Assembly (NCBI GenBank): GCA_023014485.1
Contig: JAJOZX010006163.1
Coordinates: 124,001-188,000 of the forward strand
DNA length: 64,000 nt
DNA from: Bathynomus jamesi
Lineage: Eukaryota > Arthropoda > Malacostraca > Isopoda > Cirolanidae
Direction of reading: 5' to 3'
The translations under genes were made by a program, and so were the position numbers. The notes beneath the pieces are model-generated. The model saw only the letters and a list, made by a program, of their open reading frames with translations, was not told the origin of the DNA and made no database searches. Each line of letters begins with the position of its first letter. Positions within the stretch are counted from its first letter, which is position 1. Shown here one piece after another: positions 20,746 to 31,880 of this stretch.

Positions 20746-21186
20746 TGGTGTGAGTGAACTCTGAAGCTATTCTCTTCATTATACTTTTCCTCCTTTCCTA
20801 TAAATCTTCTTGCACAACTATTCTGTTTGCAGTGGCTGTCAGAGGAGGCACAGAGCTTTGTCTGTGTTTTCTCTACTTTGTGTTTACATTTATAAACACA
20901 CACAAGAAAAGTAGCAAACGTGATAGTAAATTTACAGTATCCTTTATGTTCATTTGTTTTTTCTCTTTTTCCTTTATTTTCCCTCTTTCTTTCTTGGGCT
21001 ATACTTGAGTGGATCTTGGGGTCTTTTTTTAGCCCATAACTTTTTAAAAAACCAAACTCAGTCACTCGGCTGATCTTTTTCCATGTTTCACCTATCTTGT
21101 GAGCAGTCCAGCAAACTCTCAAACATGCTTCTCTTCCTATTCTTTACTACATAATCTTGAAATTAAAAAAAAAAAAAAAAAAAAAA
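20746..21186 (+). other. Probable 5' UTR of Jockey-like copy
   Basis: Pyrimidine-rich noncoding sequence leading into a 22-base A run (21165-21186) directly before the start codon of the element's first ORF. No promoter motif was identified. Confidence 0.35.
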
Positions 21187-21541
21187 TGGCATCAACTTCA
21201 AGAGCCTCAGAGTCCCCTGGAGACGGGACCATAAATGTGTCTACTTTTGGCTTCCCTGCTGCCAATACTGGGAATGCAGACCTGGGCAGTAGGGTTGGAT
21301 CTGCTGCTGCCCATTTGAGATGTTGTGGGCCTCTGTTTGATTCACTTTTCATAAACTTCTGCAACATTTGTGGCCTTTAAAATTTTCAATCTGTTGAACA
21401 CTACCTCTCCTCTAAACCTTACCTTCACTTCCTCACTGAAACTTGGATGTCTGGGATGTCTGACAGCAACCCCTTTTCTGTAGAGAGAAGATGGACTTGC
21501 CTTACTTTCTCTATACTCAATTTCACTCCAAAGGTGGATGT

Positions 21542-21606
<65 letters not shown>

Positions 21607-22930
21607 ATGACCTAACTTGTTAATTTATTCCCAAACTCAAATCCTCCAAATTCTGTACCCTCTGGCTAAGGCTTGCATGCCAATCTTAAACTAAATGCAT
21701 CTTTGTTGTCTCCCTCTCTCCTAATTCTAATTACTCTAAAAAATCTTTGACTACCTTGCTTCCAAAGTGGAATACAGTTTATCTCACCCTGAAATCTCCA
21801 TTCTTGGAAATTTCACTGTTCACCACCACCTTTGGCTTCTATCATTTCACTAACATCCTTGGTGAACTAGCTTGCAACTTTTTATTAAATGAACTTCAGC
21901 AAATTGTATAGCATTCTACTCATATCCCTGATTGCCTTGGAGATAGGCCCAACATTCTGGATTTATTTCTCCATTGGGCTCCTCCAACTACAATCTTGTA
22001 GCCATTTCCTGTCCTATCACTCCAATTTGGTCTTTGGATCCTCCCAAGAGGAGGTGCTGTTCCTCCATCTCTTCCTCCCTCTGACTTTATTATGTTTGAA
22101 ATTAGAATCTCTTCCAAAGATGTTCTTTCTGCCCTATCTGGCCTCAATTTGACGAAGGTGTACAGTTCTGATGGTGTTCCTCTGTTCTCAGAAACTGCGT
22201 TTCTGTGCTGACACCCTTTCTAGGCAAACTCTTGTGGCTTTGTCTTTCATCTGATACATTTCCTTCCTTCTGGAAGTTCTTTCATTCAGTCTGTCTATAA
22301 AAAGGGTGACCTCTCTCAACCCTCCAACTATCATCTTGTTACTTTGATTTCTTTCCTTTTTAAAGTTGCTGGATCTATCCTTAATAGGAAGATTCTTAAA
22401 ACCTCTTTCCACACTCTTCTTTCAGATTGTCAGTATGGGTTCCAGAAGAGACATTCTACTGGTGATCTTCTTGCATATCTTTGACTCTTGGTTATCCTCC
22501 TTTCAGGATTTCAGTGAAACCTTTGCTCATGTGGTAGATATATCAAACTTTTAAAAGAGTCTGGCACAGATCTTTAATTTCTAAACTGTCCTCCTTCAGT
22601 TCCTATCTTTTTATCAGTCTTCATCTCTGATTCCTTTCTGCTGATTCTATAGATGCTGTTGTAGATGGCCACTGTTCTCCTAAAGCTATTAACAGTGGTT
22701 TATTGGGGTTCTGACCTGTCACCAACTTTTTCCTTTTATTTATCAATGATCTTTTTTAAGTAGCACTTTCTTTCATATCCACTCCTATGCCACTGATTTC
22801 ACTCCACTTCTCCCCTAGTTTTGCAAAGCATCCCTGTCAACAGATGTTCCATGTTTTGCATAGGATGGCTATGGTTGCCCCCCTCTCCCCCCACCAAATT
22901 CAGCCTGACCAAATTTTTTTTTTAGCAAAA
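21187..22930 (+). pseudogene. Jockey-like non-LTR retrotransposon, plus copy
   Basis: Starts MASTSRASESPGDGTINVST with a further open run to 21380. Then come fragments of the AP-type endonuclease (FLTETW; IPDCLGDRPNILDL at 21926-21965), a jump at about 22055 from endonuclease straight to DFIMFEIRISSKDVLSALSG (22083-22140) and RT pieces (ILNRKILK; YGFQKRHSTGDLL). The endonuclease-to-RT jump is an internal deletion, since the minus copy has the missing segment. A long (AT)n tract (21545-21606) disrupts the 5' half. Confidence 0.75.
21545..21606. repeat. (AT)n microsatellite
   Basis: About 30 AT units inside the endonuclease region of the plus Jockey-like copy. Confidence 0.95.
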
Positions 22931-23284
22931 GCCCAGTACAGATCACCCTTGCTTTAGACAACTTGTCTTAATGTGATTTTGCTATTCTGCAATAACCCTA
23001 CTTCTACCACTCACTCTGTGAGAAAAATTCGCAATTATGCATTATGCAACTGGCTAGGTTGGATGTGCGAAGCTTGTGCAACCAATGTAAGTGCACATGG
23101 ACTCCACTCTGCAGTTGGTGTGGATGGACTGGTGACACAGCCTGCACGCTTCCTCAATCTCCCTCACTGAGTGTCATATTGTCCATTGTTGCCTGTGGAC
23201 TTGTGCTACTTGCTCTCATCTTGTAGTGTGTGGATTTGCCATAATTGTTGACTTTAGTGCAATGAGTATTCAAGTAAATAGCTT
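22931..23284. other. Spacer between tail-to-tail retrotransposons
   Basis: No recognised coding domain. Short open runs (for example CEACATNVSAHGLHSAVG near 23070) are not convincing. It ends in a T-run, TTTTTTTTATGCAGGAAGGA, the 3' boundary motif shared with 15322. Confidence 0.4.
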
Positions 23285-26130
23285 TTTTTTATGCAGGAAG
23301 GATGGGTCAAGGGGAAGTTACTGCAAAAGCCCCTCTCCCTCCCCCTCCCTATCTCCTAATATGTGAAGAGAGCCAAAATCAAGGTTCAGGGTTTTGGAGA
23401 TGTCTAGACACTGCATTTGAAAGATTGGAGGTCATAGACAGGAGGAAAGGTGGTTTGAGGAAGATTGTTAGAGAGTTTGACAGAAAAGGAATGAGATTGT
23501 GTAGGAAGTCTGGTGTTGCATATTCTTCTTAAAGGAGGAGGCATGCAGTTAGTGTGTTCAGAAAAGTAGTGTCTGTTATAATAGTGATAATAAAGAGAAG
23601 AGAGAGTGGCAACATTGTGGTAGAGGCAGAGTGAAGATGGTCAGTAAGATGCAGGGAATTGATAAGATGATGAAAAGCCTTTGATTCCACCCAGTCAAGT
23701 AGGTCTGTGTGGGTTGAGCCACTCCACTCATGAGAAGTGTATTCCATACAGGGATGGACAAGACTCCTATACAGAAACAGCAACTTAGCAGGAGTGAAGA
23801 AACTGTTGAGGTGCTACAGCACACCTAACCTCTTAGAAGCTGTTTTGGAATGAGAGTATATGTGATCCTTCCAGGAAAGATCACAAGAAAAGGAAATACC
23901 AAGAATGTTAAGACAAGTGGAAGGAATGAGTTGTGTATTGTTGAAGGTAAGGGATAGTTGTATGGAAGATTGTGATGAAGAGACAGATGGAGGAACTGAG
24001 TTTTTGAGGCATTGAAAGCCACAATATTTTTCTCTACCTGTCAGAGATGGCAGAAAGATCAGAGGTCAGGTGGACCATAGTCATTCTACACAAAGCATGG
24101 AGTGACTTGAAAGGAATGCTTTATAAAGGGGTGGATAAGTGAAGAGTGGTATCATTGGCATGGAAGTGGATAGGGTAGGATGTGCAATAGATCATTGATA
24201 TATAAAAGGAAAAGAGTGGGTGACAGGACAAAACCCTGAGGAACACCACTTAATAGCTTCAGGAGAAGAACAGTGGCCATCTACTCTCAAGGAAGATGGC
24301 CAGTAATCTATAGAGCAGCTATAGATTGACCAGAAAGGAAATTAGGAATGAAGGCACAGATAGAATGATAGAGAGTGAAGGTTGGCAGTTTGAAAATTAA
24401 AGATTTGTGCCAGACTCTGTCAGAACCTTTTGATATGTCTAGTGCAATAGCAAAAGTTTCACCAAAGTTTCACAGTAGAACATCTCTTGCAGAACCTATA
24501 CTGATGATCTGAAAAGAAGATTATGAGAAGAGAGGTGTTTAAGAATCTTCCTATTAAGGATAGCTAAAAATTTTTTAGAAAGGCATGAAATCAAAACAAC
24601 TGGACAATGGTTGGAAGGTTGAGAGCAGTCACTTTTCTTTGGGACAGGCCGAATGAAAGAACTTTCATCAGGAAGGAAAAATACCAGATGAAAGAGTTTG
24701 CATAGGTAGGATGTCAGCACAGAAGCAGTGTTCTGAGAACAACATTAGGAACACCATCAGGACTGTACACCTTCTTAGAGTTGAGCCCAGATAGTGCAGA
24801 AAGAACATCTTTGGAAGAGATTCTAATTTCTGACATAATAAAGTCAGAGGGAGGAGGAGATGGAGGAACAGCACTGGAATTGTTCATGGTTGAGTTGGAA
24901 GTGAAAGTTTGAGCAAAGAGTTCAGCTTTGTCTGAAGAAATGGAAACTGAGTAATTGGAATGGAAAAGAGGGAGAGAAGAGTAAGTAAAGTTGTTGGAGA
25001 GGTTCTTATCCAATTCTAATTATTCTTGTTCTTTCTGGAATTTAGCTAAGTTTTCTCATTTTTGTCAGATGAAAGAATTTTTGATGTGTTGAAGAACAGA
25101 TTTTGACAATTCTGGGCAGAAATATAATTTAAGTGAGAGTTGTGTTTGATGGTGACAATATCTTCTGAAAGCCTCCTCTCTTTTGTGGATAGCATTAGAA
25201 CTAGTAAAGTTAAACCAAGTTGTTGTTGTTGTTTTTTTTGTTTTTTGGCATTAGTAGTAGGAATAGAATATGGAATGTATGTCTCCATGCCTGAGAGAAT
25301 CATTTCTGTGATGCAATCAGCACATTTGGAAGGGCCCCAGCCATGGAAGCAGTAATCATTCCATGTGAAATCAGAAGTACTGCCCAAGAGCCTCCCAATC
25401 AGCGGTGCCAAAATGCCAAAGGTGCCCCCTCTGCGGAGGATCCAAAGGCTGAATTGGAGTGATAGGACAGGGAACAGATATAAGATTGTGGTTGGAGGAG
25501 CCCAACAGAAAAAAGTTTGACAGAGTAAGAAGAAGAAAGATGTTGGGAATAAATCCAGAATGTTGGGCCTATCCCCAAGGCAATCAGGGATATGAATAGG
25601 GTGCTGTTCAATCTGCTGAAGGTCATTCAGGATAGAGAAGTTGGGGTAGTTCACCAGGGATGTTAGTAAAATGAGAGAAAGCCAAAGGTGGTGGTGAATT
25701 TTGAAGTCTCCTAAAATGGAGATTTCAGTATACAGATATTGGAGGATTTGAGTTTGGGAATATGAGAACAAGTTTGGTCATTGTGTACATATACCCAACA
25801 TCTACCTTTGGAGTGAAATTGAGTATACAGGAAGTAAGAGGGTACAGAAAAGGGGTTGCTATGAGTTGTTCCAGACACTCAAGTTTCAGTGAGGAAGAGA
25901 AGGTGAGGTTTAGAGGTGGTGGTAAACAGATTGAAAATTTGCGTAAAGGTGAAAATGTTGCAGAAGTTTATGAAAAGTGAATTAGGCAGAGGCCCAGAAC
26001 ACTTTGATTGGGCAGTAGCAGATCCAACCCCAGTGCCTGGGTCTGTTTTTCTGGTATCAGCAGAAGTCAGGAGTCAGATTGGGGACATTCACAGTCCCCT
26101 CCCCAGACGACTCCAAGTCTCTTGAAGTTG
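23285..26130 (-). pseudogene. Jockey-like non-LTR retrotransposon, minus copy
   Basis: Nearly full length in sense from 26130 to 23285: N-terminal SGEGTVNV (26100), endonuclease with EISILGDFKIHHHLW and IPDCLGDRPNILDLF (25771-25550), WNDYCFHGWGPSKCAD (about 25340), KAELFAQTFTSNSTMNNSSA and SKDVLSALSGLNSKKVYSPD (25013-24714), PVPKKSDCSQPSNHCPV and NRKILKHLSSHNLL (24720-24496), FNASKTQFLHLS (24022), LYRSLVHPCMEY and STHTDLLDWVESKAF (23783-23680). Stops and frameshifts occur every 100-250 codons. It shares the 3' boundary motif with the copy at 15305. Confidence 0.82.
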
Positions 26131-26332
26131 CCTCTATATATATATAAATTTTGAAATGATTGTTGTGTCAGATTCCCAGCACTGCCTATCATTTATATCC
26201 CCCCCTAGAGTACTTCCCTGATTGACTGGTATCTATAATTTTCTCCTCACATTGTGCATAGCCAATGATAAAGTGGAAATTAATTTTAAATATAATCTGG
26301 CAAAATCATGGTTTTGGTTCAGTATTGATATA

Positions 26333-27109
26333 CAGGGTGTCCCATAAGTCTGGCATCATAGGAGAAATTCATATTTTTCTATTTCTACAAACCATAATTC
26401 ATATTTTTCGCTTTATGCTTGGGATGCCAATTTCTTGTCCACCATTCTGTTCAGTGATGAGGCTCTTTTTTATGGAAATGGTGAGGTAAATCGACAGAAC
26501 CGCTACTGGTCTCAAAACAACCCTCAGTGGTATACCTCTTCAAAGGAACAAGGTGCATCTCGGGTGATGGTATGGTGTGGCATTTGGAAGGATTGCATCA
26601 TAGGCCCCCTCTTTTTCGATGAACATGTCACTGGAGGCACCTACCTATGTATGCTCAAGGAAGAAGCATTTCCCAGTGTCTTGAATAAAGAAGGAAATTT
26701 CCCAACATGGTTCCAGCAAGACGGCGCTCCTGCACATTACAGCACCCAAGTAAGGGAATACCCGTACCAACAATTCCCTGGTCATTGGATAGGACGTTGA
26801 GGGCTTGTGGAATGGCCAGCTAGAAGCCTGGATCTCACGCCACTAGATTTTTATCTCTGGGGCCACTTGAAAGCACTGGTATACTCAGAGAAAATTAGGA
26901 GTGTTGAACATTTGCAGCAGCACATTATTAGGGCATGTAATACCATTACTCCTGACATCATTCACTGTGTGCTTGCTGACTGGGTATCACGTCTAAATTT
27001 GTGTATTGAAAACAATGGTGGACAAATTGAGCACATTCTGTAAATAAAAGCTTTTGTTTTGCCTTTTTTTATTATTTTTCTTATGATGCTGGACTTATGG
27101 GACATCCTG
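26333..27109. mobile_element. Internally deleted mariner-like element
   Basis: TIRs CAGGGTGTCCCATAAGTCTG and, inverted at the right, CAGGATGTCCCATAAGTCCA; TA at 26331-26332 and 27110-27111. 777 bp; a full element would be about 1.3 kb. The 5' half of the transposase gene is deleted. Confidence 0.88.
26435..27043 (+). pseudogene. mariner-like transposase, catalytic C-terminal half
   Basis: One frame with a single in-frame TGA (26798-26800). Motifs: ILFSDEALFYGNGEVN (first D), VMVWCGIWKD, WFQQDGAPAHY (second D), WPARSLDLTPLDFYLWG (third acidic position D). By my count 41 residues, including the stop, separate the second and third D, so it looks like the DD41D (rosa-type) group rather than DD34D. 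The N-terminal HTH domains are absent. Apart from the TGA this half is well preserved. Confidence 0.8.
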
Positions 27110-27110
27110 T

Positions 27111-27240
27111 ATTTCATGCAGGAAAAGGAAAGCAGGAGTAGTGATGTTTTGCTCCAATCACTGGAGCATTCTCAAGCTTGAGCATGCTCCAGTGATTGGA
27201 GTGAAACGTTGCTACTCCTCCACTTTTCCTCTGTGAAATA
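27111..27240. repeat. 130-bp palindrome
   Basis: 27111-27174 and 27179-27240 are imperfect reverse complements centred on CTCAAGCTTGAG (27171-27182). Inner arms such as GCTCCAATCACTGGAGCAT are nearly perfect. It directly abuts the right TA of the mariner-like element and carries no ORF. Likely a small fold-back MITE. Confidence 0.88.
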
Positions 27241-28067
27241 TCTCAATTTATGCAATGCATGCAAGACATTGTTCAGGAAACTGATACCTTTTGCCTTAAG
27301 CTTGAGGCTTTTCATTGAAATATAGAATTTTTTTAATTTAAAAAATTTAAGATGCATGTTTCATTTAAGATTTCCTTTTAGGTGTATGAAGTAGGAACTT
27401 TGTTCATGTAAGCCAGAATTGTCACATTTCATTTGATGCTTTTACTATTCATCTTTAAGTTTGAGTTTTATATAAACATTAACTGTGACTGACTTCAGTC
27501 CTAACTTAAATTCAGAAGTCAAAAGGCAAAATGGAAGTGAAAATGAAACTTAAAACTAATTCAGTTACGCAGAATTCAAAGTAAAATTCAAAATTCAATT
27601 TTGATTTCATCACTCAAAGTTAGTCAAAGACAAAATTGAACTGTAAACAAATCTCAGGATTTAAACTTTATATCATTTTTCAAAGCAAGCAAAAATTTTA
27701 GGTCAGTTAAAATACAGACAGAAAATTCAATCAGCTCATCCATCCAGTAAAAGTTTTGGTACTTTGGTTTTGACTCTTTATTTATGAATTTGAATTTTGT
27801 TTTAGTGTTGGGAAGCTTTCTTTAACAGAAATTAGCCTTGCTTTTTGACTTGGAAGTAGAATAAACTTCAGATTTGGGTAAAGTCAAGGTTGAAGTTGAG
27901 AGAGTTAATTTTAACTTTAAATTCTAACACAGTAAAAATAGTTAAAAGTTTACATTTTTTTACTTGATAAGCATAATTATTATTATCATTAGTATGATGT
28001 ATGAATAATTTCAATGTGGTAATGAGTTTTATAAAAAGTGTTGAATGTGGTCATTATTGTTTTCCAG
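27241..28067. other. AT-rich intergenic or intronic sequence
   Basis: No TE or gene is recognised. It ends with TTATTGTTTTCCAG immediately before ATGGGT at 28068, a good 3' splice site, so the last part may be an intron of the zinc-finger gene with an unseen upstream exon. Confidence 0.5.
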
Positions 28068-29474
28068 ATGGGTAAAAATAAATCTGAAAGAAGAGTGAAC
28101 ATACAGAAAATGACTGCAGCTGACTTCATGAACAAAGAATATATTAATACCAGAGAGAGAGAGGAAAAGTATCAGTGTTCATTTTGTTCTTATCAAACCA
28201 AGGTGCATCACAAACTTAAAATTCATTTACGAATTCACACTGGTGAAAAGCCTTTTAAATGTAACACTTGTTCCTACAGTTCATCAAATAGTTCTGCTCT
28301 TAAGAGACATTTAAGAATTCACACTGGTGAAAAGCCTTTTAAATGTGACACTTGTTCTTACAGTGCATCAAATAGTTCTGCTCTTAAGAAACATTTAAGA
28401 ATTCACACTGGTGTAAAGCCCTTTAAATGTGACACTTGCTCCTACAGTGCATCAGATAGTTCTGCTCTTAAGAAACATTTAAGAATTCACACTGGTGAAA
28501 AACCTTTTAAATGTGACACTTGTTCCTACAGTGCATCAGATAGTTCTGCTCTTAAGAAACATTTCAGAACTCACACTGGTGTAAAGCCCTTTAAATGTGA
28601 CACTTGTTCCTACAGTGCATCAGAAATTTGGGAGCTCAAGAGACATTTAAGAACTCACACTGGTGTAAAGCCCTTTACATGTGACACTTGTTCCTACAGT
28701 GCATCAGAAATTTGGGCACTCAGGATACATTTAAGAATTCACACTGGTGAAAAGCCTTTTAAATGTAACACTTGTTCCTACAGTTCATCAAATAGTTCTG
28801 CTCTTAAGAGACATTTAAAAATTCACACTGGTGAAAAGCCTTTTAAATGTGACACTTGTTCCTACAGTGCATCAGATAGTTCTGCTCTTAAGAGACATTT
28901 AAGAATTCACACTGGTGAAAAACCTTTTAAATGTGACACTTGTTCCTACAGTGCATCAGATAGTTCTGCTCTTAAGAAACATTTAAGAATTCACGCTGGT
29001 GTAAAGCCCTTTAAATGTGACACTTGTTCCTACTGTGCATCAGAAATTTGGGAACTCAAGAGACATTTAAGAATTCATATTGGTGTAAAGCCCTTTAAAT
29101 GTGACACTTGTTCCTACAGTGCATCAGAAATTTGGGAACTCAAGATGCATTTAAGAATTCACACTGGTGAAAAGCCTTTTAAATGTAACACTTGTTCCTA
29201 CAGTTCATCAAATAGTTCTGCTCTTAAGAGACATTTAAGAATTCACACTGGTGAAAAGCCTTTTAAATGTAACACTTGTTCTTACAGTGCATCAAATAGT
29301 TATGCTCTTAAGGTCCATTTAAGAATTCACACTGGAGAAAAACCTTTTAAATGTGACACTTGTTCCTACAGTGCATCAAATAGTTCTGCTCTTAAGAAAC
29401 ATTTAAGAACAGGGAAACATTTAAGAACAGGGAAAACTCAAAAAACAAATAGGGAAAATAAAGAGGAAGTATAA
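28068..29474 (+). CDS. C2H2 zinc-finger protein, 15 tandem fingers
   Basis: The open frame continues upstream to 28038, but TTTTCCAG sits just before ATGGGTAAAAAT, so I take 28068 as the start or exon boundary. After about 35 residues there are 14 complete fingers of the C-x2-C-x12-H-x3-H type joined by TG(E/V)KP linkers, then a 15th ending H-x5-H. By helix positions -1/2/3/6 there are three main classes: D-S-A-K, N-S-A-(K/R) and E-W-(E/A)-x. Fingers 2-7 and 8-12 form a larger duplication (N,N,D,D,E,E then N,D,D,E,E). Finger DNA is nearly identical between copies, suggesting recent expansion or gene conversion. Likely nuclear DNA-binding; the target is unknown. The stop at 29474 lies within a few bases of an R2-like sequence. 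Confidence 0.85.
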   Translation: MGKNKSERRVNIQKMTAADFMNKEYINTREREEKYQCSFCSYQTKVHHKLKIHLRIHTGEKPFKCNTCSYSSSNSSALKRHLRIHTGEKPFKCDTCSYSASNSSALKKHLRIHTGVKPFKCDTCSYSASDSSALKKHLRIHTGEKPFKCDTCSYSASDSSALKKHFRTHTGVKPFKCDTCSYSASEIWELKRHLRTHTGVKPFTCDTCSYSASEIWALRIHLRIHTGEKPFKCNTCSYSSSNSSALKRHLKIHTGEKPFKCDTCSYSASDSSALKRHLRIHTGEKPFKCDTCSYSASDSSALKKHLRIHAGVKPFKCDTCSYCASEIWELKRHLRIHIGVKPFKCDTCSYSASEIWELKMHLRIHTGEKPFKCNTCSYSSSNSSALKRHLRIHTGEKPFKCNTCSYSASNSYALKVHLRIHTGEKPFKCDTCSYSASNSSALKKHLRTGKHLRTGKTQKTNRENKEEV

Positions 29475-29475
29475 C

Positions 29476-31872
29476 CTGAGAGATAATCAATTACATGACA
29501 AGGCGCTGGAATTGGAGGGAAAAATCCCAGCCATAGCCAATAGAATCAGGAATAAACAAAAGCAGATTGACATGAAAAACCATAACAAACAATTTTCATC
29601 AAACCCTAGAGACTTTTACCAAAATCTCATTAGGGGAAGATAATAGTCCATGAACCACCAGATCAAACCCAGTTGGAGGCATACTGGAAACCCCTCTTTG
29701 AAACCCCTGAGCAGCATAATCAGGATGCTGCTTGGGTAGAGACCATCAGGGTGGCCAATGAGGGTAAACCAGAAATGGAGGAGTTATTTATAATGGAAGA
29801 CAAGATAAGAAGGAAACTGGCAAAATTCTCCAACTTTAGAAAACCTGGCCTAGACAAGCTCCTGAATTTCTGGCTGAAATTGGTCACAGCATTACACCAC
29901 CATTATATTGCCATCTTTCACAGGATTTTGCAGGGAGTAGAAGAAACACCAGAATGGCTTACAAGTGGAGACAACCCTCATCCCTAAGACTCGTGAGACA
30001 AATCTCCCAAATAAATACTGCCCAATCTGCTGTCTCACCACCACCTATAAACTTTTTACAGGCCTAATTGCAGACAGTATGTATGAACACCTGGATGCTG
30101 GAGACTATCTGGAAAAAGAACAGAAAGGATGTAGAAGAAACTGCTTAGGTACAAAGGATCAGCTGCTCATCAACAAAACTATCCTTGAAGACTAAAAAGA
30201 GAGGCAGAAACCTTAGTATGGCATGGTGGATAGACTATCAGAAGGCATTTGATAGTGTCCCACACTCGTGGATTTTGGAATGCTTAAACTGTACAAAATC
30301 CACCCTACCATTATTAGCACTCTAACAAAACAGATTACAAAATGGCAAACAAACATCAATCTTACCCATAAAAATGGGAAAATATCCATTCCCCATGTCA
30401 AGATTATGACAGGTATATTCCAGGGGGACAGCTTATCGCCCTTGCTATTCTGCCTCACCCTGGACCCCCTTAGCAAACTACTTAGCAATAATAACAAGGG
30501 CTACAACCTCAGTCAAACTAGGCGAAGAAATCCTGATAGTGTACTGAACCATCTCCTGTTTATGGATGATTTGAAGCTGTACGCAGACTCTGACCAAAAC
30601 CTGGAATGCCTATTAAGGATTGTCCTTACTTTCTCCGGTGACATCAAAATGAAGTTTGGACTGGACAAGTGTGCTAAGTGTACACTTAGAGGGGGTAGGA
30701 AAATACAAACCCATAACATCAATTTAGGAGGAGACACAGATCAAAGACTTGGAAGAGGATAGTCCCTACAAATATCTTGGGATAGAAGAAAGTGGAAATA
30801 TAGAACACTGGCAAATGCGAGAGAAAATCAGTGGAGAGTATGTACAAAGACTGAAAAAGATCTGCAAAACCCAACTTACATCAAAGAATAAAATAACAGC
30901 CATAAACCAACTCACCATCCCTGTTATCAATTATAGTGTAGGGATCATAGACTGGCCACAATCAGAACTAAATAAACTGGATGTTAATACCAGAAAGATC
31001 TTCACTCTAAACAGAACAACATACTGGAATCAGTGTCTTCCCAGATTGTACCTACCAAGAAAACTGGGAGGAATGGGATTGACTGAAGTTAACCAGCTGC
31101 ACCAATCATCGACCATCAGCATTGGGCAGTATCTAAAAAGTTTGAGTAGTCCTACAATAGCTCTGGTCCGTGAACACCACAACACACGGGTAACGCAACA
31201 TACTTCCATAACCAAACTGGCTCAGCACTTTGCAGGCAATAATATGACAGAAGAAGTAGAAACTGCAAGAGTACCAGCCACCTTAATAGCTAGGAAAAGT
31301 CACAAACGATTTGTTCAGGAACAACAGGCCAAGCATGCAGAAGAATGGGAACAACATCAAAGAGCTGGAAAATATTATCAAGAATTACAGAAGGATTATA
31401 TCAACAAAGAAGGATCATTGGAATGGTTAAGGAGAGGAGTTCTGCAATATGATGGAGAGCGACTAATAATGGGTGCCCAAGATCTTGTGCTCCTAACAAA
31501 TACATTTAAAAAAATGGCTGGAATAAGTACTAATGATAGGTGTAGATTCTGTCATGTTGAGGTAGAAAGTGTTGGCCATCTAATATCAGGCTGCAGGGTG
31601 TTCCTGGCAGAGGGATACTATACAGCCAGACAATAAAATTTGTAAATATATTCACTGGAAGATCTTGTGCTCCTAACAAATGCATTTAAAAAAATGGCTG
31701 GAATAAATACTAATGATAGGTGTAGATTGTCATGTTGAGGTAGAAAGTGTTGGCCATCTAATATCAGGCTGCTCCTGGCAGAGGGGTACTATACAGCCAG
31801 ACAATAAAATTTGTAAATATATTCACTGGAAGATTATGATAGCATTAGAATTAGAATATAATAAAAATGTAT
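29476..31872 (+). pseudogene. R2-like non-LTR retrotransposon, RT part
   Basis: Order of blocks: NKQFSSNPRDFYQNL (29585), EAYWKPLFETPEQHNQDAAW (29673), LLNFWLKLV (29860), LPNKYCPICCLTTTYKL (30005), LEKEQKGCRRNC and KDQLLINKTI (30110-30190), DYQKAFDSVPHSW (30232), GIFQGDSLSPLLFCLTLDPL (30415), HLLFMDDLKLYA (30550, catalytic FMDD), KYLGIEES (30770), then C-terminal CRFCHVEVESVGHLISGC (31540), the CCHC knuckle of restriction-like-endonuclease elements. Frameshifts at about 30190-30270 and 30730-30760 and a 180-bp tandem duplication break it. It continues after the hAT at 33150. Confidence 0.85.
31481..31831 (+). repeat. 180-bp tandem duplication in R2-like copy
   Basis: 31481-31660 and 31661-31831 both start GATCTTGTGCTCCTAACAAA and end TATATTCACTGGA, with small deletions in the second copy. 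The duplicated unit carries the CCHC knuckle, so the knuckle region appears twice. Confidence 0.92.
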
Positions 31873-31880
31873 GGGAACAC

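Noticed and set aside
20733..21122. 129-codon minus-strand ORF
   Set aside because: It is antisense to the 5' UTR of the plus Jockey-like copy, has low complexity and no domain.
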